A stretch of DNA of 64,000 bases from JAJPHF01 sp035293805 (GTDB lineage Bacteria; Chloroflexota; UBA6077; JAJPHF01). The position numbers and the translations under genes were made by a program. Where the stretch lies: the NCBI GenBank assembly GCA_035293805.1, contig DATGMD010000032.1, forward strand, positions 16,120 to 80,119, written 5' to 3'. The number at the start of each line of letters is the position of its first letter. Position 1 is the first letter of the stretch. The notes beneath the pieces are model-generated. The model made no database searches. It saw only the letters and a program-made list of their open reading frames with translations, and was not told the origin of the DNA. Positions 41,160 to 48,794 of this stretch are shown in pieces.

Positions 41160-42107
41160 CGCCGTCCTCCTTCCGCCTGCCCCGCGCCTCATGGTAGGCG
41201 CCGAGCGAGCGCACAAGCAACTCGGCCCATGCCCGAGGGTGTCCTCGGTTTTGGCAGCGCATGGCAGCCCCGTCGATCGCGCCCGCGGGTGGCTCCGCGG
41301 GCGCGAGAGTTTAGCCGAGGAACGGTCAAACGATGCTCCTTTGCCGGGTGGTTAAGTGCTAGGCCGGGCGCGGGTCTGCGCGGGCTGGTCGGGCGCGGAA
41401 GGTCGCATCGCTTACCCCGTACGATAATCCTCCGATGGCTCGCGGCGGGCCGGGCCGGCGGGTGCTGTCCCGGGCCGGGCGCGGGCGGCGAGCGCGGTGG
41501 GATGCGTGCACGGGCAGGGACGGCGACCACGTCGCGCCGGACGGCGGGCGCTCTCCGGCGCGCCTCGCGGCCGGATACCGGGCCGGCCTGGCAAGCTAGC
41601 CGGAGAGGGACGCCCTCACCCCGACCCTCTCCCAGAGGGAGAGGGAGAGGGACTGACCTCACCCCCCTGCCCCCCTCTCCCTCAGGAGAGGGGGAGGGCG
41701 GGAAGCGTGTGCCGGATTCGCTAGGACACCGGGTCGGGCGGCGATCGGGCAGGGCGCAGCGCCCCTACATAGAAAGGCATTGGGGAAGGGCGGGCGTCCG
41801 GAGGGGCGACCGGCAGCCGGGCTGGGATGGGGAGGGGCGGGCGTCCGGCGCAGCCGCGGGCAGCCGGGAGGGAAGGGCAACCAGTGGGGCCGCGCGATCG
41901 ACTGCAGAATGCTGGGGACACTCATCTTCAGGCTCCAGGGCAGTGTGTGGAGGCCCGCGCCGGCCAGACAGGCGAGACGTGCCGCAGGCCACAATGGTAG
42001 TGCCGCGGGCGCAGGCCATCAGTCACTGGCGGCGGCTATAATGGGCCGCCGCGCGCCAGGGCGAATGATAGTGAGCTGGCCCCCGCGGCGCGCGCAGGAG
42101 GACGGCG
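41160..42107. repeat. Repeat-rich non-coding region
   Basis: About 950 bases without a credible gene; the long frames here encode only Arg/Pro/Gly-rich artefacts. Contents: C-run/G-run hairpins around 41605-41700 (CCCTCTCCC and GGGAGAGGG blocks), a GGGCGCAGCGCCC palindrome near 41752-41764, and two imperfect direct repeats starting GGCGGGCGTCCGG (about 41789 and 41837). TATAAT at 42037-42042, 66 bases before the next ATG, is a possible -10 for the Pht5-like gene although no -35 is seen. Confidence 0.5.
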
Positions 42108-43064
42108 ATGGCGCTGAAGCTGACCATGACTTGCGGGCCGTACGATCGCGCCCGCGCGCTCATCGACGGCACGGTGAAGCCCGAGGGCATCGACCTGGAG
42201 GTGTGCGTCAACGCCGACGACGCCGACCGCCAGCGCCGCGGCCGCGCCCTGGAGTTCGACGCCTGCGAGTTCTTCACGCTCACCTATGTCGCCGACCTGC
42301 CCTATCGCTCGCTCGGCCTCACGGCCATCCCCATCTTCGTGAAGCGCATGTTCCGCCACTCGTCGATCTACGTGAACACGCGCGCCGGCATCCGCGCGCC
42401 CGCCGACCTGAACGGCCGCCGCATCGGCATCCAGGCGTGGTTCACCAGCGCGGCGCTGTGGGGACGCGCCATCCTGATCGAGGACTACGGCCTCGACCCG
42501 AAGTCGGTGACCTGGGTCGCGCAGCGGCAGGACCGCGTGGGCGACTGGCAGCCGCCCGACTGGCTGAAGCTCGAGGCCGTGCCGCCGGGCCAGACACTGC
42601 ACGATCAGCTCGCGGCGGGCGCGATCGACGCCGCCATCACCACCGAGACCTGGGCGCCGAACGGCCACCCGAACATCGACTACCTCTTCCCGAATTACCC
42701 CGAGCTAGAGCGCGCGTACTACCGCCGCACGGGCATCTTCCCGATCCACCACACGCTGCTCATCCGCACGGCGCTGCTGGACGAGCACCCGTGGGTAGCG
42801 ATGAGCCTGTTCAACGCCTGGCAGCAGTCGAAGGAGCGCTGCTACGAGTGGCTGCGCTGGCAGCGCGTCCACCAGACGTCGCTCTGGTACCGCGGCCTGT
42901 GGGAAGAGGAGCAAGCGGCCGGCGGCGCCGACTTCTACCGCTGGGGCTTCCGCGCCACCCGCGCCGAAGTCGACACGATGCTGGAGTACGCCCGCCAACA
43001 AGCCCTCACCCCGCTCAAGTTCGCCCCTGAGGACCTGTTCCACCCGAGCACGCTGGAAACCTGA
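42108..43064 (+). CDS. 4,5-dihydroxyphthalate decarboxylase-like (Pht5-type) binding-fold protein
   Basis: A 318-residue protein with a periplasmic-binding fold but no signal peptide or lipobox, so probably cytosolic. The start LKLTMTCGPYDRARALIDGTVKPEGIDLEV and the segment VKRMFRHSSIYVNTRAGIRAPADLNGRRIGI match the 4,5-dihydroxyphthalate decarboxylase/ABC-binding-like family. In that family the binding cleft has been turned into a decarboxylase active site. The ATG has AGGAGG six bases upstream. A decarboxylase role would fit the aromatic theme, but a binding-only function cannot be excluded. Confidence 0.8.
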   Translation: MALKLTMTCGPYDRARALIDGTVKPEGIDLEVCVNADDADRQRRGRALEFDACEFFTLTYVADLPYRSLGLTAIPIFVKRMFRHSSIYVNTRAGIRAPADLNGRRIGIQAWFTSAALWGRAILIEDYGLDPKSVTWVAQRQDRVGDWQPPDWLKLEAVPPGQTLHDQLAAGAIDAAITTETWAPNGHPNIDYLFPNYPELERAYYRRTGIFPIHHTLLIRTALLDEHPWVAMSLFNAWQQSKERCYEWLRWQRVHQTSLWYRGLWEEEQAAGGADFYRWGFRATRAEVDTMLEYARQQALTPLKFAPEDLFHPSTLET

Positions 43065-43150
43065 CGCCTGCTGCTCGGCTGTCGCGGCTGGCGGGCTCTG
43101 TGTGGGGGCAGCACATGAGGTAGCCGCCGGGCAATTCTCGGGAGCCCGAT

Positions 43151-43510
43151 TTGGCCAGACATCGTCGCAGGCATGGTACGGCGAGTGAGTCCGGTCGCAG
43201 AAGTAAGACCGATTGGTTGCTCATCGGTTTGTTATCGTTTGGTGGGCTACTGCTCGGGTGTATCATCATAATATCTATCGCGAGCGCGCCCATAGGGTTA
43301 ATTCTCGTCGGGATTCTGATGATTGTCTTTCGAGAACGACTCGCCTACCGGCAAATGCGACTTGGAGTGCCATTCCATAGTTTCTATCGATTGGACATAG
43401 TGCAAGATAGTTGGGTGATCGGCATCTTTGGAGTATTCTGGCTCGTTGTAGGCCTCGCGGGACTCTTCGGGTTTCACCTCGATAGGGGATGGGTGATTCG
43501 TCGTTACTGA
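43151..43510 (+). CDS. Small membrane protein, low GC, function unknown
   Basis: A 119-residue protein: a basic N-terminus (MARHRRRHGTASESGRRSK) then three hydrophobic segments, about 22-42 (WLLIGLLSFGGLLLGCIIII), 43-60 (ASAPIGLILVGILMIVF) and 89-108 (WVIGIFGVFWLVVGLAGLFG). I do not recognise a family. The start is TTG with a weak GGGAG upstream. Base composition is near 50% G+C, far below its neighbours, and A/T-ending codons are frequent, suggesting recent transfer. It stands alone between the Pht5-like gene and the SDR. Confidence 0.55.
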   Translation: MARHRRRHGTASESGRRSKTDWLLIGLLSFGGLLLGCIIIISIASAPIGLILVGILMIVFRERLAYRQMRLGVPFHSFYRLDIVQDSWVIGIFGVFWLVVGLAGLFGFHLDRGWVIRRY

Positions 43511-43535
43511 TCCGGCGATGCCGTAGCTGCACAGG

Positions 43536-43579
43536 AGGGGTTACCAGCGCCGGGCGGCAAGGGACGAGCCCTTGCCCTA
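43536..43579 (+). repeat. Palindromic intergenic repeat, family A
   Basis: A 44-base element from GGGGTTACCAGCGCCGGGCG to TTGCCCTAC. The stem GGCAAGGG / CCCTTGCC encloses loop ACGAG. Near-identical elements lie at 51675 and 56496, and inverted at 17838. Confidence 0.7.
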
Positions 43580-43632
43580 CGTTGCCTGGATGAGTTGACG
43601 TCGCATGGTGGACCTGGGGAGGAGCGAGGCAA

Positions 43633-44400
43633 ATGGTGCTGCCGCTGGGCGCGCGCGAGCTGGAGGGGCAGGTCGCGATCATCACGGGCGCGGGGGCGGG
43701 GATCGGGCGGGCGACGGCGCGGCTGTTCGCCCAGCATGGCGCGCGCCTGGCGCTCGTGGACGTGGCCGACGAGCGCGGCGAGTCGGCGGCGCGCGAGCTA
43801 CAGGACGCCGGCGCCGAGGCGGCCTACTTCCGCTGCGACGTGACGCGGCGCGCGGCGGTCGAGGAGATGGTGCAGGCCGTCCTCGCGCGCTTCGGGCAGA
43901 TTGACGTGCTGGTGAACAACGCGGGTGGCTCGAAGACGGTCTGGCTCTGGGAGATGACCGAGGCGCAGTGGGACGACATCCTGGACCTGAACCTGAAGGC
44001 GCCGTTTCTCGGCACGCGCGCCGTCGTGCCGCACATGATGGAGCGCCGCCGCGGCTGCATCGTCAACCTGTCGTCGTGCCAGGGCGCGTCGCCCGCGCCG
44101 ATGCGCGCCCACTATTCGGCCGCGAAGGCCGGCATCATCGGCTTCACGCGCACAGCGGCGATCGAGCTGGCGCCCTACAACGTCCGCGTGAACGCCGTCG
44201 CCCCCGGCACGACGGCCACCGAGCGCATCCGGAGCCACTTCGACGACGCGGGCTGGGCGCAGCTCAACGCCAGCGTGCCGCTGGGCCAGGTGGCGGAGCC
44301 GGAGGACCTGGCCGAGGCCATCCTGTACCTTGCCAGCCCGCGCAGCCGCATGGTCACCGGCCAGGTGCTCCACGTCAACGGCGGCCAGGTCATGCCGTAA
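43633..44400 (+). CDS. Short-chain dehydrogenase/reductase (FabG-like)
   Basis: A 255-residue classical SDR. Cofactor motif TGAGAGIG (about residues 19-26), NNAGG (about 95-99), catalytic Ser in NLSSCQGA (about 145) and YSAAKAG (about 157-163) with Tyr and Lys, and the C-terminal GQVLHVNGGQVMP. Asp after the second strand (LVDVADERG) favours NAD(H). It oxidises or reduces an alcohol/ketone, possibly a dihydrodiol or 3-hydroxyacyl compound. The ATG follows GGAGG. No operon partners on the plus strand; nadD converges from the other side. Confidence 0.92.
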   Translation: MVLPLGARELEGQVAIITGAGAGIGRATARLFAQHGARLALVDVADERGESAARELQDAGAEAAYFRCDVTRRAAVEEMVQAVLARFGQIDVLVNNAGGSKTVWLWEMTEAQWDDILDLNLKAPFLGTRAVVPHMMERRRGCIVNLSSCQGASPAPMRAHYSAAKAGIIGFTRTAAIELAPYNVRVNAVAPGTTATERIRSHFDDAGWAQLNASVPLGQVAEPEDLAEAILYLASPRSRMVTGQVLHVNGGQVMP

Positions 44401-44448
44401 GCGGTCAGTCCTACGGCGGTTTGCAGGTTTGTTCGCGGCGGGCGGCGC

Positions 44449-44501
44449 GCGCCGGGGTTGCGGCCTCGACGGCCGCGGGCGGGCATGAAACCCGCCCCTA
44501 C
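44449..44501 (+). repeat. Intergenic repeat, family B
   Basis: A 53-base copy from GCGCCGGGGTTGCGG to CCCGCCCCTAC, sharing the CCTCGACGGCCGCGGGCGG core with those at 38627 and 50082. It occupies the gap between the SDR and nadD; the remaining 180 bases show no gene. Confidence 0.65.
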
Positions 44502-44682
44502 CGCCCGCCGGCTGCCCCGATCAGTGGGCAGGATGGTCCGCCCGCCGGCTGCCCGGCCACCCGGCAAGATGGTCTGAGGTGCGCCAGGCCGCCGGGACGC
44601 CGATATCTACACGGATGGGCAATGTTGGCAGCCTCGGAGGGGCGCGACCGATTGCGCCCATGGCCGGCGAGGCGCAACCCGG

Positions 44683-45306
44683 TTAGATGCCCGCGTCGGC
44701 GCGGTACAGTCCGTGCTCGGCGATGTAGGCGGCGACGACGGGCGGCACGAGGTAGCGGATGGAGCGCCCGGTGGTTACGCGCGTCCGTAGCTCCGTGCCC
44801 GATATGTCCAGGCCGGGCGCGCGCAGCAGGTGGACGCGCCCCCGCGCGGCGGGTAGCGCCGCCTCCAGCGCGGCCACGTCGACTGGGGCGCAGCCGGGCC
44901 GCGTGACGGCCACGAGCTGGCACTGGGCGAGGATGCGCGCCGGCTCGTGCCAGGTGAGGAAGCTGGCCAGCATGTCCATGCCGCAGATGAAGTACAGGGT
45001 GGTGGCCGCGCCGTATTCGGCGTGGAGCAGCGCCAGCAGGTCGGCCGTGTACGATGGCCCCGGCCGCTCGATGTCGATGCAGGAGAGGCGGAAGCGCGGG
45101 TTGTCGGCGATTGCCAGCGCCGTCATGCGCACGCGGTGCGCCGCCGGCGTGACCGGCACGCCCGGCTTGTGCGGCGGTTGGCCCGTGGGCACGAACAGCA
45201 CGGTCGGCAGGCGAAGCTGATCGGCCGCCTCTTCGGCGATCGCCAGGTGCCCGTAGTGCGGCGGATCGAAGGTGCCGCCGAAGACGCCGAGAGAACTCAA
45301 GTCCAT
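44683..45306 (-). CDS. nadD: Nicotinate-nucleotide adenylyltransferase
   Basis: A 207-residue NadD, which adenylates nicotinate mononucleotide to deamido-NAD in NAD synthesis. The nucleotidyltransferase motif GVFGGTFDPPHYGHLAIAE (about residues 7-25) has the HxGH-type site, and the C-terminal ISGTELRTRV (about 168-177) is the ISSTxxR-type motif with Gly for the second Ser. Its start overlaps the end of obg by 10 bases, the common obg-nadD order, so the two are cotranslated. Confidence 0.96.
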   Translation of the reverse strand: MDLSSLGVFGGTFDPPHYGHLAIAEEAADQLRLPTVLFVPTGQPPHKPGVPVTPAAHRVRMTALAIADNPRFRLSCIDIERPGPSYTADLLALLHAEYGAATTLYFICGMDMLASFLTWHEPARILAQCQLVAVTRPGCAPVDVAALEAALPAARGRVHLLRAPGLDISGTELRTRVTTGRSIRYLVPPVVAAYIAEHGLYRADAGI

Positions 45307-46565
45307 TCGAGCACGCTGTCGCCGATCTGGACGGCGTCGCCCGACTGGACGCCGGCGCGCTCCAGCGCCTCCAGCACCCCCATGCGGGCCAGCCGCCGCT
45401 GTAGCTCGGCCGCCGCGTCCTCCTGGTTCAGGTCGGTCATCGCCATCAGCCGCTCGACCGGCTTGCCGCGCACGTAGAAGCCCTCGGGCCGGCGCTCCAC
45501 CGTCCAGGTCTCGGCCTCGGGGGCCAGGCGGTAGACGCGCAGGCCGCTCTCCTCGGGCGCCGCGGGCGCGGGCAGCGCGGCCAGCACGCCGGCGATCGCC
45601 GTCAGCAGCGCCGCGACGCCCTCGCCCGTCAGGGCCGAGACGGGATAGGCGACGTCCGGGCCGCCGAGCGCCGCGACCAGGGCCGCGCGCCGCGCCGCCG
45701 CCTCAGGCAAGTCCATCTTGTTCAGCGCTACCAGCGACGGCCGCTCGGCCAGCGCCGCGCTGTACTGCACCGCCTCGTTGCGGACCGTCTCGTAGTCGGC
45801 CACGGGGTCGGGGGCGCTGGCGTCCACGACGTAGAGCAGCATGCGCGAGCGCTCGACGTGGCGCAGGAACTGGTGGCCCAGCCCGACGCCGCGGTGGGCG
45901 CCCTCGATGAGGCCGGGGATGTCGGCCACGACGATGGCGAGATCCCCGACCTCGGCCACGCCCAGGTTCGGCGTCAGCGTGGTGAAGGGGTAGGACGCGA
46001 TCTTCGGCCGGGCGGCGCTGATGGCGGCGAGCAGGCTGCTCTTGCCGGCGTTCGGCAGGCCCACCAGGCCCACGTCGCCGATCATCTTCAACTCGAGCTG
46101 CAGCCAGCGCTCCTCGCCCGGCTCGCCCTTCTCGGCGTAGCGCGGCGCGCGGTTGGTGGGCGTGGAGAAGTGGACGTTGCCCAGGCCGCCGCGGCCGCCG
46201 CGCGCCACGAGCAGCATCTCGCCCGGCCGCACGAGGTCGGCGATGACGCCCTCGTCGGTGCTCACCTCGGTGCCCGGCGGCACGTCGATGACGAGGTCCT
46301 GGCCCTTGCGGCCGTGCTTCTTCGCGCCGCTGCCGCTGCCGCCGCGCTCCGCTTTGAACTGGCGGCGGTGCTGGAACTGGAACAGCGTGTTCTCGTTCGG
46401 GCTCACGCGCAGGAACACGCTGCCGCCGCGGCCGCCGTCCCCGCCGTCGGGACCGCCGAACGGCACGTACTTCTCGCGGCGGAAGCTGAGGGCGCCGTTG
46501 CCCCCGGTGCCGCCTTTCACGTAGATGCGCGCCTCGTCGAAGAACGAGCTTTGCCGATCAGGCAT
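45297..46565 (-). CDS. obg: Obg family GTPase (CgtA) with C-terminal OCT domain
   Basis: A 422-residue ribosome-assembly GTPase. Order: glycine-rich Obg fold (about 1-160, FFDEARIYVKGGTGGNGALSFRREK, PFGGPDGGDGGRGGSV), G domain (G1 GLPNAGKSSLL, G2 SYPFTTLTPNLG, G3 VADIPGLIEGAHRG, G4 NKMDL, G5 VSALTGEG), then an OCT/DUF1967 domain (GLRVYRLAPEAETWTVERRPEGFYVRGKPVERL). The OCT domain is found in Firmicutes, Actinobacteria and Chloroflexota rather than Proteobacteria. ATG 46565 is preferred to 46604 as homologues start near it. It lies beside the DnaA-box region and overlaps nadD. Confidence 0.97.
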   Translation of the reverse strand: MPDRQSSFFDEARIYVKGGTGGNGALSFRREKYVPFGGPDGGDGGRGGSVFLRVSPNENTLFQFQHRRQFKAERGGSGSGAKKHGRKGQDLVIDVPPGTEVSTDEGVIADLVRPGEMLLVARGGRGGLGNVHFSTPTNRAPRYAEKGEPGEERWLQLELKMIGDVGLVGLPNAGKSSLLAAISAARPKIASYPFTTLTPNLGVAEVGDLAIVVADIPGLIEGAHRGVGLGHQFLRHVERSRMLLYVVDASAPDPVADYETVRNEAVQYSAALAERPSLVALNKMDLPEAAARRAALVAALGGPDVAYPVSALTGEGVAALLTAIAGVLAALPAPAAPEESGLRVYRLAPEAETWTVERRPEGFYVRGKPVERLMAMTDLNQEDAAAELQRRLARMGVLEALERAGVQSGDAVQIGDSVLEWT

Positions 46566-46671
46566 GGCCGGCCAGTCTTTCCCCCGGACGTCGTCCGTCC
46601 CCACTCCAGTTGCACCCGGTCTTCAGCTCTAGGAAGAGGATACCGTAGAAGACGTAGTAGGCAGCGGCGTA

Positions 46672-46917
46672 TGTGGACAGGCGCGCGCAAAGCCAGGAAA
46701 TGCCTGGACCGGGGCGCCTCCCGCGCGCAGGGACCGGCTGGGGATAAGTCGGGGGAAAGCCCGCTCGCTGGGGATAACCCTGAGGGAGAACCTCCACCAC
46801 CCGGCGCGGCGGGTGGCCGCCTCGGCGCGCCCTCGCCCCGTCTCCTCTCGTGGACAACCAGTCATCATATCCACAGGTGTCCCCTGGTTATCCACAGCTA
46901 GGAGGCACTTATCCACA
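46672..46917. other. DnaA-box cluster, candidate replication origin
   Basis: Within the 495-base gap between obg and the VOC gene: perfect TTATCCACA boxes at 46888-46896 and 46909-46917; ATATCCACA (one mismatch) at 46867-46875; reverse-oriented TGGGGATAA (one mismatch each) at 46739-46747 and 46769-46777; weaker TGTGGACAG at 46672 and CGTGGACAA at 46849. The three plus boxes are spaced exactly 21 bases apart, two helical turns, as in DnaA arrays. No obvious AT-rich unwinding element is present and dnaA is not in the window, so this is an origin candidate or a DnaA-titration site. Confidence 0.55.
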
Positions 46918-46999
46918 GGATGGCCCGTTCTGTCCACCGCGGCGAGGACGAGGAGTCCTCGGCGGCGCCCGTCGCCCCCGGCCGCGCCCGCCGGGGGGA

Positions 47000-47005
47000 T
47001 ATAAT
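47000..47005 (+). promoter_or_regulatory. Candidate -10 element for the VOC gene
   Basis: TATAAT at 47000-47005 in an otherwise GC-only stretch, 56 bases before the ATG at 47061. No -35 consensus is visible upstream. Confidence 0.4.
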
Positions 47006-47060
47006 GGGCGCACGAGGGGACCTGTTGCGCCGCGCCTGTCCTGTTGCGAGGAGGTGCCGT

Positions 47061-47615
47061 ATGGCTATCGACACGCTATCGGTCGTCGCGCCGCCGAAGG
47101 AGGCCATCCCGCTGCCGGAGAGCAGCGCGCCGCTGCGGCTGACCGGCTGGGACCACATCGCGTTCTCGGTGCCCGACCTGGTGGAGGCCGAGCGCTGGTA
47201 CGTGGACGTGCTTGGCGCCGAGGTGGTCAGCCGCTACAACTGGGGCGGTGATGACGCGCACCCGGTGCGCCCACACGAGGACATCCGCATTGGCAGCCAC
47301 GTGATCAGCCTGTTCCTGGGCGACCCGATCGGCCCGACGAACGTGCCGCCCATTGTCCACTACGCCTTCAACTGCCGCAGCCTCGAAGAGCTAGAGCAGT
47401 GGCAGGCCCACTTGCGCGCCAAGGGGGTCAAGCTGCGCAGCGATGGCGCCTTCTACGCCCACCCGGGCTTCGGCGCCGTCAGCCTGTACTTCGAGGACCC
47501 GTGGGGCTGCAAGCTGGAGATCACGACCTGGCTGCCCGACTACGCGACCGCCGAGGCCGAGGTGACGAAGCGCGGCGGCGTCATCATGGGCGCCGACGGC
47601 CCCCGCCCAGCGTAG
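47061..47615 (+). CDS. VOC family (glyoxalase/dioxygenase fold) protein
   Basis: A 184-residue VOC protein. After a 27-residue polar N-terminus it reads GWDHIAFSVPDLVEAERWYVDVLGAEVV (probable metal His), then IRIGSHVISLFLGDP, PPIVHYAFNCRSLEELEQWQAHLRAKGV and SLYFEDPWGCKLEITTW, whose Glu is the usual last metal ligand. Its reaction is unknown. GAGGAGGTG lies six bases before the ATG. It is separated from obg by the DnaA-box region and converges with the amidohydrolase across a terminator-like hairpin. Confidence 0.85.
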   Translation: MAIDTLSVVAPPKEAIPLPESSAPLRLTGWDHIAFSVPDLVEAERWYVDVLGAEVVSRYNWGGDDAHPVRPHEDIRIGSHVISLFLGDPIGPTNVPPIVHYAFNCRSLEELEQWQAHLRAKGVKLRSDGAFYAHPGFGAVSLYFEDPWGCKLEITTWLPDYATAEAEVTKRGGVIMGADGPRPA

Positions 47616-47616
47616 C

Positions 47617-47679
47617 GGCTAGGGGCCAGGGGATAGGGGCTAGGGGCCAGGGGATAGGGGCTAGGGGCCAGGGAATAGG
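47617..47679. repeat. Three tandem 21-base repeats
   Basis: Units starting GGCTAGGGGCCAGGG at 47617, 47638 and 47659; the third has one change. They immediately follow the VOC stop and run into the hairpin at 47671. No spacers, so not a CRISPR. Confidence 0.75.
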
Positions 47680-47697
47680 GGGATGCGCCCTATTCCC
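47671..47697. terminator. Bidirectional terminator-like hairpin
   Basis: GGGAATAGGG (47671-47680) pairs with CCCTATTCCC (47688-47697) around loop GGATGCG, between the convergent VOC and amidohydrolase genes. Arms are perfect; neither side has a long U-run. Confidence 0.5.
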
Positions 47698-47717
47698 TAG
47701 CCTCTAAGCCCCATCCC

Positions 47718-48692
47718 CTATTCCCCGCTGGCGCTGCCCACCGGCAGCTTGAGCAGCCGTGCCAGGTTCAGGCCGAGGATCTTCGCCTTGTCGGCGTGGG
47801 CCAGCGGCAGGTTATGAATCACTGCCGTGTGGCGCTCCAGCGGGATCGGCACCGGCGGATGATCGCTCCCGAAGACGACGTGGTCCACGCCGACCGTCGC
47901 CACCAGCAGCATTACCGCCGGCATGTGCAGGCACATCGTGTCGAGGTAAAGCTGAGCGATGTACTCGCTGGGCGGCTTGGTGAGCACGTCGGGCTCCCAG
48001 GGGCCGAAGGTCTGATCGTGGCGTAGCTCGTAGCCGAAGTTCAGCCGCCCGGGCAAGAGCGCGATCGCGCCGCCCAGGTGCGCGCACACCAGGTTCAGCG
48101 TGGGGTAGCGCTCCAGCACGCCGGTGAGGATCAGGCGGGCCAGCGTGAGCGTCGTGTCGAACGGCCGCCCCAGCATCTCGGGCAGGCGGTACATCTCCAT
48201 TCGTTCGTTGCCGATCGTCTGGTAGGGCGGGTGGATGAACACCGGCACGTCGAGGCGGGTCACCAGCGCCCAGAAGTCGTCGGCGCGACGCGAGTCGAGG
48301 TATTCGCCCTCCACGCTGCTGTTGACCAGCACCCCCGGCAGGCCGCCCTCCGTGATCGCGCGCTCCAGCTCGCGCAGGTAGGGGTCGCCGCCGAACGGAT
48401 TGGCCGCGGCCAGGCCGAGCAGACGGTCGGGGTGGCGGGCCGTCAGCTCGACGGCGAAGTCGTTGAACTCGCGCGTCGCGTCGATCGGCGTGCGGTCGGG
48501 CGGCCGGCGGAACCACGGCTGGCCGAACACCGTCAGGCTCACCCCGGCCGCGTCCTGCTCGCGGAACAGCGCGTCGAGGTCGAACGGCCGGATGGCGGCG
48601 CCGGCGGCTTGCGACCAGCGCGGCGGGTTGATGTGTGCGTGGCTGTCGATCGTCAGCGGCGTGCCGCTGAGACCGGGCATCTCCCAGGCCAT
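47718..48692 (-). CDS. Amidohydrolase 2 (ACMSD-like) family metal-dependent hydrolase/decarboxylase
   Basis: A 324-residue TIM-barrel amidohydrolase. Metal ligands by motif: DSHAHINPP (HxH, about residues 16-24), VFIHPPY (about 148), VCAHLGGAI (about 203) and FGSDHPPVP (Asp, about 281). This set is that of the aminocarboxymuconate-semialdehyde decarboxylase / gamma-resorcylate decarboxylase group, which hydrolyse or decarboxylate aromatic or ring-cleavage products. ATG 48692 is chosen because GGAGGAG lies just upstream; the GTG at 48707 would place that site inside the gene. It lies downstream of two Rieske genes on the same strand, in keeping with a shared aromatic pathway. Confidence 0.87.
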   Translation of the reverse strand: MAWEMPGLSGTPLTIDSHAHINPPRWSQAAGAAIRPFDLDALFREQDAAGVSLTVFGQPWFRRPPDRTPIDATREFNDFAVELTARHPDRLLGLAAANPFGGDPYLRELERAITEGGLPGVLVNSSVEGEYLDSRRADDFWALVTRLDVPVFIHPPYQTIGNERMEMYRLPEMLGRPFDTTLTLARLILTGVLERYPTLNLVCAHLGGAIALLPGRLNFGYELRHDQTFGPWEPDVLTKPPSEYIAQLYLDTMCLHMPAVMLLVATVGVDHVVFGSDHPPVPIPLERHTAVIHNLPLAHADKAKILGLNLARLLKLPVGSASGE

Positions 48693-48794
48693 CTGCTCCT
48701 CCGTCACGCCGCGGGTGGGGCGCTCGGCCCGCGGCAGGCTCCGCGCGGCCGCAGCTCGCGCGAGCCCTGGTACGTCATCGCGTCTCCGCGCGCC

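Noticed and set aside
38593..41262. An 889-codon minus-strand frame over UbiD and the asparaginase-like gene
   Set aside because: It is a GC-frame shadow: Arg/Pro/Ala-rich, with no family motifs, while both real genes are complete in their own frames.
41189..42041. Several long frames (about 100-480 codons) between the asparaginase-like and Pht5-like genes
   Set aside because: Their translations come from C-run/G-run repeats and low-complexity Arg/Pro/Gly sequence and conflict between strands.
47617..47679. Possible CRISPR-like direct repeats
   Set aside because: The 21-base units are directly adjacent with no spacers, and no cas genes are present.
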